Shown: positions 1 through 10,918 of the stretch, piece after piece | Layout of the letters: each line of letters opens with the position of its first letter | How positions within the stretch are numbered: the first letter of the stretch is position 1 | Assembly (NCBI GenBank): GCA_019843655.1 | Contig: JACDQD010000004.1 | Coordinates: 13,764,001-13,828,000, forward strand | From: Lethocerus indicus | Lineage: Eukaryota > Arthropoda > Insecta > Hemiptera > Belostomatidae | Direction of reading: 5' to 3' | DNA length: 64,000 nt | The notes under the pieces: generated by a model | Databases searched by the model: none | Told to the model about the DNA's origin: nothing | The model's input: the letters and a program-made list of their open reading frames with translations, nothing else | Program-made: the position numbers and the translations under genes

Positions 1-275
1 GGAGTATTTTAATTTACTATTTAGACTAGACATTCCCATAGTGCGCTCTACATTTTCCCAGTGGCCCACAGTAATCTGCAGCAACCTTTTGTTTAGTTTA
101 ACGAAACATTCCAAAAAATTTCGTTCTCTCAAATAATTTAATAAATTCAACTAATGTAAATTTTAATTTCAACTTCGTATTCAAAGTTCAACTGATTATA
201 TTCTACGTTAATACAAATAAAAGTCACTAATTATAAAAGTTTAGATGATGAATACTCGCAGGGAAATGTATGCAA
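1..275. other. Intergenic, AT-rich
   Basis: I see no gene, repeat or motif here beyond the flank of palindromic copy 1. Confidence 0.6.
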
Positions 276-375
276 GCAAGCTATTTTAGTTTAGAATACC
301 TGTTTTGTGGTCTTCAAGGGGTTGGAATACCGTAGATTTCGTATATTACTGCTCCTCCCGCTGGTTTGGTCTTTT

Positions 376-412
376 GCTGGACCGGTTTCGGCTGCTCGCC
401 ATCTTCAGTAGC
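376..412 (-). ncRNA. Hammerhead-ribozyme-like motif, copy 1 left arm
   Basis: Minus-strand order: GCTA, CTGAAGA, T, GGC-GAGCA-GCC, GAAA, CCGGTC, CAGC. The core is intact, but the first base pair of stem I is a C-A mismatch, so activity is doubtful. Confidence 0.4.
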
Positions 413-557
413 GGTGTTAGTAACTTTTGTCCACAAATATCCCTCTCCAAAGAAAAATACGATAAGGAGCACAGAACAATCCTCCAAATAGCAAGGAATA
501 ACAGATATCCCACCAGTACAATAACCAAACAGATCAAAAAGAACATGAAACCCACGC

Positions 558-852
558 ACCGATTCATTAGCGCTCCCTGAGTATGGTGCGGAAATGTACT
601 TAACTAAAGTTCGTTGGGTACACTTGCACCGATAAACTAGCGCCCCCTGAGGGTGGTGCGGAAATGTACTTAACTAAAGTTCGTTGGGTACACTTGCACC
701 GATAAACTAGCGCCCCCCTGAGGGTGGTGCGGAAATGTACTTAACTAAAGTTCGTTGGGTACACTTGCACCGATAAACTAGCGCCCCCCCGGGGGTGGTG
801 CGGAAATGTACTTAACTAAAGTTCGTTGGTTTCACTTGCACAGATTAACTAG
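558..852. repeat. 70-bp tandem repeat array, about 4.2 units
   Basis: Units start at 558, 628, 698 and 769 (lengths 70, 70, 71, 71), plus a partial at 840-852. Each carries ACCGATAAACTAGCG, a C-run then GGGTGGTGCGG, and GTACTTAACTAAAGTTCG. The units differ mostly in C-run length. A single diverged unit occurs inside copy 3 of the same element family (21134-21199). Confidence 0.95.
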
Positions 853-1205
853 ATTACTAAAAATAAACTTTTTTCAATAAATTTTGGATCAACAGGAATC
901 GTAAATACACGTCGTGTTATCGTAAATACACAATGCCAGATATGTTTCCTGTCATATATTTAGATGTCAGAACCTAATAGTTGTGACCAGTTGTGTGATC
1001 AAATATATATTTGACCGATAATCCGACAAAGACTTAAGTCGATGAACAAAATCCCTCCTAATCCAAATAAGACAAACAACATCCCCCAAAAAATACAATA
1101 ACAAGACACATATATTTCCCCACTGCAAACAGACAACCACCGCAGTACAAGTGACAGTGACAGTGCAGTGAGGAGGCCCGAAAAACATCCAAAGTGACTA
1201 ACACC

Positions 1206-1241
1206 GCTACTGGACTTGGTAAGCAGTGAAACTGGTCTAGC
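1206..1241 (+). ncRNA. Degenerate hammerhead-like motif, copy 1 right arm
   Basis: Stem I halves GCTA and TAGC remain, but the core reads CTGGACT instead of CTGAAGA and stem II is lost. A decayed relic. Confidence 0.35.
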
Positions 1242-3309
1242 AAAAGACCAAATCACCGAGAGGAGACAGAAACACACGAAATCTACGGCAAGCTATTTTA
1301 ATTATAGTGCTGGTGCTAGGCCTTGCACAAAGTGATTAGTGCAGTTAAATAACTGTGGAAGGATTAATATCAGGTATATTGTAATTGAAGGAATAATGGA
1401 GAAATTGCGATAATGAAAAGTTTTATTATGAAATATTATATTCAATACAATATATAGAAACAAACACTGACATGAGTGATTTGTAAAAGATATTGAGGAT
1501 TGAGGAAGGAGGACTGAATGACTATTCATTTATTATTTTGGGATAATAATACAGTAAGATAATTAAATGACTCTGTCTATACTTTCCATCAATGGCCAAA
1601 AATGGCCTATGGTATAAGTATCGACGTGGTGAGTTTGGCGTTTTCCTTACTTTCATTTATTTTATTTACCTTATAAATTACTTAATAAATATAGCTTATG
1701 TCTAATGTTTCGACTTTTTAAAATTAAACACATTTTGTGTAAGTTTATAATGAGAGTGCAATGCACAGGTATTCGAAAAATAATCACAGAATGTCATTTG
1801 AATAATGGAATAGGAATGATTAAATCAAAGGAATTGCTTTAGATAAGCAAAAGTTATGGGGAAATGAAATGAAGACCACATTGAAATAAAAATGTCTGCC
1901 ATCTATAAAGTGGGAAACATATTTACTCTTATTTACAAGCAATCACAATCACAATTTAGGAAGTTTAAGAAGTGGACCCTTCAATCAATTGTCTATCATT
2001 ATACTGAACAACAAAATTAGATGTCTCTTTTTAATTTCACAATATATATCTTGTGTGTAACAATTTAAGAATATTTTCCACTTAACCATTTATTTATGTT
2101 ATAAAATAGAATATATATTGTGCACTTAGCATATAATTCATATATTAAATGAATTTTTATTTATTTTGAAATTTGCATGGCAAGTTGCAAGATTTCTGGT
2201 CAATAAAAAACTTGTGTGTTGTGGAAAGGCACTCAAAATTGTGTTCATATGAATCTGTATGCCAAATTAATGTTTTTTTCAAAAGCAGACTAATACCGTT
2301 ATGCTATAATTTATAATATGAAGATGAAATACAATCAAAGGGTTTTTTCATGAGGCAAAACATAAACATTTACTCAGCTATTTCAATAGATTGAACAAAA
2401 TAATTTATATATATGTATAAGTGCAAATTACTTAGTAAATACTATATCAAAGTGTGATGTTTCAAAACTTGTGATTTCATATATGCATATAATTGTTATT
2501 ATGAATAATGTTATAGTAAAAATATCTCTATCTGTCTACAAATGATTTACAATTTTTTATTTAATACATACATATATATGTCATTTATATTTGTATATGT
2601 ATGTGTAGATAGTACATTAACTCCTCTACTCAGGTAATGAAATTATTGATTAATATATTTCGCATGATGTCACTTATAAATATAGTATCACTGTTTTGTT
2701 ATATATTTTATAAGCAGCAATTGACATGCCTTAAGCTATATTTAGATGAAAACATACACTTGGATAATAATTCTGAAAATTTCACACTTTCATTCAACCC
2801 ATATGTTTCCTGTTCAAATATTTAAGAAATGATCCTAAATGAATGAATATATGAATATATATATATGTTCATATGAATATATTAACACACTGGTACGGAA
2901 AGAAATGATACTGATGATTGTGATCAAACTACGATTGTCCAAGATTGTTAATTAATTGAAGTAATTCTATTCAATCAACTTTAAACATTTGAAAAGCGTG
3001 GACTCCATTAGTGCATTTTGAAATCCCAAAGAACAATTATTTAATATCCTACAATTCAAAATTACTAAAATATTTTTCCAACTGTTTCAGAAAATAAGAG
3101 CATATGCAATAATATTTTGGTAATGCCAAAATGTATTAAATTGAATTCTTGCATAATGCTTGCGGGTTTTAAAAGATAATATAACTGGGAATATCTGTTT
3201 AAAGAGAGATACTATCTACAGAAAAAAAATTCTCTCATTGAGCAGAAAATGAGATAATATCATTAAACTATAAATAATCAGTTAATACTTGAAAGAACAC
3301 TCTAATATA

Positions 3310-3346
3310 AATATATATGTATGTATATATATATATATATATATAT
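3310..3346. repeat. AT-rich dinucleotide microsatellite
   Basis: Run of TA with two TATG interruptions, downstream of the Epac stop. Confidence 0.9.
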
Positions 3347-3824
3347 TGTTATTTGTTATATAATTTGTTAAATTAAACTTCACAGATCTTAGGAGAATGA
3401 CTAGAAATGTTATCGAATCAAGTACGATACAAAAAGGTTAAAAAGTACCTATTCATTCACTGTTACAATATACTAATACTACTATATACAAGATTTTATA
3501 TTTACTTATACACATATTCATATTGCAATAAATGTCCCTAGTTGTCAATAATGCTTTGGTGTTCTCATTTGACTTTAATATTATATTTACAAAAAGTCAG
3601 CCATTCTCTTTCATATAATTTAAAAATTAAATCATCCCCTCATAGATGTTCACATACAGACATTAAAAAAATATAAATTTAAAATTATTATTATAAAGTT
3701 CTCTATACTTTAACAGTTCCTTTTTATAAATTTTCCTTTCCTTTCTTTTGTTGTTGAAGCTGGATTTTTAACATCGACGTGCTATTGTGTAATCAATGTG
3801 GGACCAAGTGGTGGAGGAAAGAGT

Positions 3825-3850
3825 GAAGAAGAAGAAGAAGAAGAAGAAGA
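3825..3850. repeat. GAA trinucleotide microsatellite
   Basis: Eight to nine GAA units, in the probable Epac 3' untranslated or flanking region (TTC on the gene's strand). Confidence 0.95.
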
Positions 3851-3990
3851 CAGTGAGATATGTAGAGAGGGTAAATCAAAGAGATAGTAAGAGGATGCAG
3901 GGAGGACACAACCAACGGACTTAAAGTGTGTTAAATTGTTTCTACACTATGTTATATATTATGATTATGATTATGATGTGCTATTGTGCC

Positions 3991-4115
3991 TTATGACCTC
4001 CTGGGCTCGAGTTTCTGTGACATGCTTGTCAATGTTCGCTGGTTGTCAATGGTCCTTAGGCACCTCACGTAAGCTTTCACTTCCGATTCATTCTTCGGGG
4101 TAGGAGGATCCAGTA
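3991..4115 (-). CDS. Epac: Epac exon 17: C terminus and stop
   Basis: 125 bp: two bases, 40 codons and TAA at 3993-3991. [18 protein letters not shown] and SQKLEPRRS match the conserved Epac C terminus (SYVRQLNVIDNQRTL...RLEPRRP). The 3' untranslated region continues below 3991. I could not place a poly(A) signal with confidence. Confidence 0.97.
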
Positions 4116-7100
4116 CTGTAAAATTGGAGAAAACAAAAATTAAAATATGTTTATAACCGCGAATACTTTGTTTTATTGATTTATTTCTTACCTCAAAAAA
4201 AAATTCAAAAAGTCATTTTGGGAGACCAATCATACCTGATTTCATTAATATATAATATTGAAAATTTGATACCTTATTAATTATAATTACATTATTAAAG
4301 TGTGTTTTCATTGTAAGAGACAGATTTCCTAATGAGGAATTAAAATCCAAGTCCTATCTGGATCAAATTTCTTCCACTAAAGATAAGTTTCTTCTAAGTT
4401 AATATTTTATTTATAAAGGAACATACAATAAATGTAATATATAATAATTATTACATACCTAATCTCCTACTCCTGCAGTAGCGTAATGTCCTGAGTGTCT
4501 GGGCCAACATATGCATCTTTTCAAAGTTCACTAAACCATCTATTGTTGTCTTGTTACCTTCATGTATGAATGTCATGTCTGGTACGAATGAAAATATAAT
4601 TTGATTATTTTGCATTTCAACTGGCTGAAGACATTTTCTAGTAGCAATATATTTCTTCGTAGTATAGGCTATGTATATTGGTGTATACGGCTTTGATACC
4701 TTTGAGGAGGAGTGGCATGAATGGTATTAGAGGGCTGCTAATGCTGGTGACAACCGCTCTGTACGACCTGTGATTGCGAGATGGGTCAATTGTGGACTCG
4801 AGTTGGGTGTACAGTTTCCTTGACTTGCTCGGCAGTTTGTCCCACGTTAGTGACAGCCGAGAAACTGCCACATTGCTCAAGCCGAGGACGAGGGCTATCA
4901 TTCCATTTATGTTGTGGTACTCCTTACAGCTGTTGGCGTCAAATAAGTGCAATTACATTATGTTATATGGCTGAGAAAGAAAAACTATTGGCTAGTTGGG
5001 AATGTTTTACACAAACAGTTTCGGGATACGGGTGGTTAGAAAATAATAATTTCGCAGGCTTAGTACGACAGTAAAATCTTAAAAGTAATCATGTATGTTG
5101 TTTAAAATTTGTATTTATGAATTAATAGTAAAGAAATTGATTGATTGATTTATAAATCTCTTAGATTTCTTAAAGCAATACTAATGATAACTAAAAACAT
5201 GTATGAAACTGAAACAGCAAACTTTCTTCTTGGTACATTTTTCTTTTCTATAAGAATATTGGTTGACTACTGAAGTGTTCAGATAAGGAAGAATACATTT
5301 ATACTATTATTTATACATTTATTATTATTATACTATTGTATCATAATTCCAGTACTCATACTGGACTACTCTAGTATTCATAAAGAAGTTATATTTTTAC
5401 CTTCAACAGAACAGTTTAAAAAACAGTCAACTACGAGTTAGGACAGTATAAAAGAATGTGAAGAATGATTTATTGGATGACCCAATAGAATTTTATTGGA
5501 ATTACCCAAGTACAAAGCATTTTATTATTTGATTCATCAAAAGTGGTGTTCAAAAATAATTTTCAATGAGACAAGAGTGCATAGCAGTAATGTGTAATCG
5601 TGCCATACAAGTAAAATTTAGGAAAGAAAGTAAAGGAAAAATGAGAATTAATTTTGTGGTTAAATGCAAAGTTATAAATATAAGGTATAATATGGATGCC
5701 ATATTAAAATTTCTTTTTTAATTTTTGTTTTAATTAGGTTTATACCAATTTTAATTTTTATTAGAAAATCTCCTATACCTCCATCCACCTCTGCAGAGGT
5801 GTAGCAAAACCACTGGTATGTAAGAAACCAAAAAAGTAACGAATTTATGAAATATAACTTACTAGGATGCGATTTTAATAATTTTCCTGAGAATTTGTAC
5901 CCTTTTGCTGAGACTCTGTGTCATGCAGAGCTCTGTGACAACCCAATATTGGAGTTCATTGAATCTTCTAAGAAATACATCCAAATTGGCAGTGCTCTGT
6001 CCGTACCTGTGCCTTCCAAAAGTATGATATAGCAACTCATACTGTAAGAAAGCAAAACAAAAATTACACATGTTAATACAATGCCTGTATAATCAATGTT
6101 ATAAATTAATTTACAATATTTTTTTGATCTTAAGGACTGGACAATAAGGTTTCATTTATCTTCTGGGTAGCTCATGATCATTTAAATATAATGGACAAGG
6201 AATGTGATTCGAAATGGTATTTACAATAAAAAATTCAACTCTAGAAGTTTTTCCTATTCAAAATATGAAAAGAATAATAGTTACTTCGTGGATATTCCAG
6301 AAAAGTTCCCAGTCAAACATTGTCATGTGGTACGCCATCTCTTTTGCGCTGACGTCTTCCAAGTCCAACTCCAGCCCTTCTGTCGCATTCTCCTGCTCTA
6401 GTATCACAGTCTGAAAATCGAGGTTCAATTATACTTATTTCAGAATATATACTAACAGTGTACATAGATAATTCCCTGGTGAGAATGAGTCTGGACAGCT
6501 GAGGGGAATTAATAAAAAGGCGGCAAGCGAGTGTGGACAGAATACATTTTTGAAGAAAAGGCTTCTTCAGTTCAGTTGAAGAAGTACGGTTGATCGGTTC
6601 GACTTGCTCATTTCCCCAGGGCCATCGCTGTCTGCGAGCGTTCTGTACTACTTCTAGGATTAATGCTGCTGAAGTACTTGGATTAAAACGAAATTTAATT
6701 CATTTATTTGGTTCGGAGCTTGATCGGTTTCAGCCCACTCTGGCCTGTGCTGGTACGAAAAGGAAATGTTCACACTTACTGCGTTCACATCGCATAAATG
6801 TTCACACGAAAATACAAATTTTAAAAATTTCAGTTTGTACAATCGCGAGTTTATTTATATGTTCGAACAGATCTCATCGAGTGCTTTAAAGCTATTGCAG
6901 ACAGTTGCATCGCGATATTTTCAATAGTTTCTCTAGATTTTCAATAGACAATTTCTAAAATATTCATTTCAACCCACTGTGATATATGATTCGTACCTAC
7001 ATAATAGATTTCATAGGGATCTTCAAAACGTTTCCACGAGGTCGCTTTTTTTGCCGATATGTAATCAGTCAATCTCGGTAGTACACCCAAAAATATTGTA

Positions 7101-10100
7101 TCATTTCCCTCGTGTACGGGGGAGCGTAGTGGGTAAATTGGATTCCAGGTTTATGAATATGCTAACAGCATTAACGCGGACAGCGCGCAGTTTCAACGAT
7201 AGCGACTTTCGCAATCAGCCCCTACTACTAGCCAAGTTAGACGTAGGTAAAACAAATATGTAACATAGAAAGATGAGCAAACCTATCTTCAGAAATATTA
7301 CGTTATTACCTGGGACCAGATAAGAGCGACCTATTTCAATGATAAAAACAAGTTCAACTTACCAGGGCATCAAGATGGTCCTTTTGTGAGACGAATATCC
7401 TTCCGTTGAGCGTGAGGGCGGTGGGTATGCTGACCTCCGAGTCCCTGAAGGTGATCCTCTCGCCGTTGCTCTTGATCTCGACGAGGAGGAGGTCGTCCCC
7501 CTTGTGGCGGAGACCCAGCTTGTCGGCAGCGCACACCTTGATCTGCTCCGCGGTACCGCTCACAGGCATCCTCAGGGTACAATAAGTGTGGTCCGCACAG
7601 TACACCCTGAAGATTACTAAAACAAGAAACCCGACCATACATACACGAGCCCAGTCAGCCAGTATTCAGAGCAAAACATTTACGCGTGGCAATTTCGCTG
7701 AAAAATTATTTCCATTAAATTTCAGCGCTTACTCAAAACATTGCATTGTCGGGAAGCATTTTGAAGTTTTTTTGGTTAGTAAAAAAAGTTGTTGACAATG
7801 CAACCCATTTTTCTTTAGTTTAGTCTCCCGCGGATTGCCGCGCTGAGTCATCCATGGGTCTCATTTTGGAATTCTGCAGGCGGCACCTCGAGCCGCTGTC
7901 TCAAATCACTAATTTGGGTACTCACTGTCGTCGTTGGGCTTGATGGTGGTTGAGTCTGACTCGGATGGTGAGAAGAGGCTGATGGGCTGCCCTGTGGGCG
8001 GAAGTTTCCACTTGTTGACTATGGTCGCCGTCTGAAGGTGCCTGTTCACCTGGGCAGAGACCCGGTGCATCAGCGCCGCCTCCTCCCAGCCCTCGCTTTC
8101 CGCCTCCGCTGAAATATCCTGCCCCCACAGTACAGTTATATATCAATACCACTGTTAATACCCCCACTTGTTAGCCCCATCTCCAATATACTATACTACT
8201 TCTAATATCACAATTCATCTCAGGCCTAATTAATATGTTTAACATATGTTATATATGTTTAATATGTTCCTACTCGATCAAAAATATTAAAGAATAGAAA
8301 CATGACTGACTTTTACCACAACATCAAATATAGGACAAATGCCTACTCACCAGCCAAACCCACATCCATTTCGAATGCGAGATACAATAGAATTTAAAAA
8401 GACACAAATCCTATCCAATGAAAACAACTATTATAAGAGGATTATCAGAGAAGCAATACAAATACATAAAAACAACAGCAGAGCCTTGTTTCCCGGTAAT
8501 ACGGGAGCAAACATATCTTAATCCTAGAAGGATTAACGACACCTTCAATCCATATATATATATAGAACCCCAAGTTGATCCACTCTTCAGTCGGGGTCTA
8601 CCCCGGCCAACCGATACTCTTCCCACATCACGCGATCTCACCGCAAGCCAGTCAGTGATATTTCAAGTTCTGGTCGCGGAAACCATCACTCGCTTAATTG
8701 ATTATTCGTAGCCAGAAGTAGTGATATATACTTTTGATTACCTCGATGAAAGCTAGGGCGTTCGGGTCGTTAAGAACGGGAGTCCTGACAGTCGAAACCC
8801 ACTGGTAGACGAACATGACCACTTTCCGTTTGCACGATATTTTAAAATCCTTGTCATGGTGCGGCGACTCCATGTTATAAGTGATGGACTGTTAAGGATA
8901 ACTACTGTGTATACACTGGAGTTTTGCTGAAATATAAATCTATTTGGCAGGGAATAGCTGGTACAACAGATATTTGCATTCTATGAGAGGCCTACAATGA
9001 ATACCAAACAAAGTGAATGGAGATTTCTATAAAATGTATTGTTATTGCAGGAAATTAATATCCGACTTCCTGCAATTTAAAAGTTTATACTTCGTTATTA
9101 GTTTCATGTGCATGAGTACTTCGCCAAGTTTTTTTTGATCACGAAATGAAAAACGGGAAATATTATCTGGCTGTTTTGGGGTTACAGTGGACGATGGCAG
9201 ATAAAAGATGATCAATATTGATGCAGGTGTGTTGCAGGAAGTAGAAAAATCCTAGTAGTGTGGGAAGTAATCAAATCAACCATTCCATTCATCAGCAAAA
9301 CAGATAGTTTTATTTTATTTATATAGGAACTTAATTTACTACTTATCTTTTGGTACTGGTGGGTTTTACAGAAACATACAGTCCACTTTTCAATTCAATA
9401 CTGAAAGATTTCGTAAGGACCAAATGTCAGTTAAAATGGTGTAATTGGGATATTTGTATGAATAGCAGGCTAAAAGGATATTGTTTCCGGAGCTCTTGTA
9501 CCAGCGATCTTATCGACATGAATAGCACGTGCGTAAGCAGAAAATCGTCGAGGGCAGGATCACTTGTCGGCACTCCTGTCTCAAGCCTCGACTCCAACAG
9601 ATGTTCCACCATCCTGGCCGGAGTACATGCCATCACTACGTACCTGGTTGGACAAATCATTCGACGCTGTTAAAAGATTTATTCCCCCGAGTGAGGAGGG
9701 CCAACGTCAGCGATATAGATCGAAGATGCCCAATTTTATTGTTTTAACTGCGGCGGCGTTCTTACTTGACTTGAGAGGAACTGCTGGAGGCGGGACTTTT
9801 CTCTAGTACGAGGACGTCCTTTCCGTGCTCCTTTAGGCGAACAGTATTGGCTTCGACGTCCCTCAATATCCTGTTGAAGTCCTCCTTGTCCACTCTCAAC
9901 AGATGGCAGTTGTCCTCCTTCACTATTATACTGGCCGCCCTAATAAATAACAGATAAAGTTTTTTATTGACGTATATCGTTCTACGATTAATTACACAAG
10001 AATGTGACCTTACTCGGTTTTATCCCGGTAAAAAAATTTGGAAAATGGCAATAAACGAAATAATTCGTTTTAATGCCATCATTCTCGCGATTTTACGTTC

Positions 10101-10870
10101 ATCGAGAGACCGAAGGAATGATGAAGTGTATAGCTGAATACCTTCACAAGGTAAAACACAAGGTGATACTCGATTGTCCCAATGGTATGAGCAAACTACC
10201 GTCTATTATTTGTAATATTAAATTTAGTATTAACATATGAAACTTACTCGTTTTTCATATATTCCTAAATAGGCTAATAACGCACTACTTGAGTTGCGGA
10301 AGATTTTCCTCCAGACAAGTGGAGCGTACATTTTCATTATTAGAAAAACGCTGCGTGAAGTAACAATAAAAAACTCGAATCAATCCTAGTAATTTTTTCT
10401 ACACGCAATTTAAATGAAGGTCTTATTAAAAGGTAGTTCATTTAAAATAATTCACATAAACCGTGTCTCCCATAAACCATTAAGATTACATCAATCATTA
10501 AAGAAAACGTCTAAATTAAGCTACGTAAAACAAAATTTCTTGTCTTTCTAGTCGGTAAAATAGAATGAATGACATTTCCCCCATAGTGTGTACCCACTTG
10601 TATTCCGGGTTAGTGTAAATTTCCCGGAGATTCGATTACAGTGATTGTTTTTTTTCTATAATCATCGGATTAGTTCTATGGGATTTCCATGGAAGTGATC
10701 GTTTTCAGCCGAAATAGGATTGAATGCGAGGGACGACACGAATCTAATCTGAGTTTGTATTGTTATCTGGAAAAACCATGCTCCATAACAAGTACTAGTA
10801 CGAGCAGTCCACATATGGCCTGAAATCCATAAAAAATGTCCTGAAATCGTATACAATGTCATTTCCAACT

Positions 10871-10918
<48 letters not shown>

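Larger units (their letters stand above)
289..1287. mobile_element. Palindromic hammerhead-bearing repeat, copy 1, with 13-bp target duplication
   Basis: The left arm (about 301-430) and right arm (about 1130-1287) are inverted copies of the same sequence: CTACGGTATTCC-type end, GACCAAACCAGC box, hammerhead-like core, then AGTGACTAACACCGC. The interior holds four 70-bp tandem units (558-852) and a spacer (1045-1130) shared with copy 2. The 13-bp direct repeat gcaagctatttta flanks it at 276-288 and 1288-1300. No protein is encoded. The right arm lacks the outermost 40 bases present on the left. Confidence 0.8.
1301..3990. other. Epac 3' untranslated and downstream region
   Basis: Very AT-rich with short stop-riddled frames and TATG/TA microsatellites (2540-2610, 3310-3346). 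The mature Epac 3' end lies somewhere here. No AATAAA was found on minus close below 3991; candidates are either variant hexamers (such as ATTAAA at 3583-3588) or far away. Confidence 0.5.

Noticed and set aside
2637..2825. 62-codon plus-strand frame near the Epac 3' end
   Set aside because: AT-rich translation dominated by Leu, Ile, Asn and Ser, with no motif; chance.
9490..9501. GT donor (gtacaa) inside Epac exon 9
   Set aside because: In phase with a TCC-starting acceptor, but it would remove VQELRKHY, the conserved end of the REM helix; the AT-AC boundary restores it exactly.
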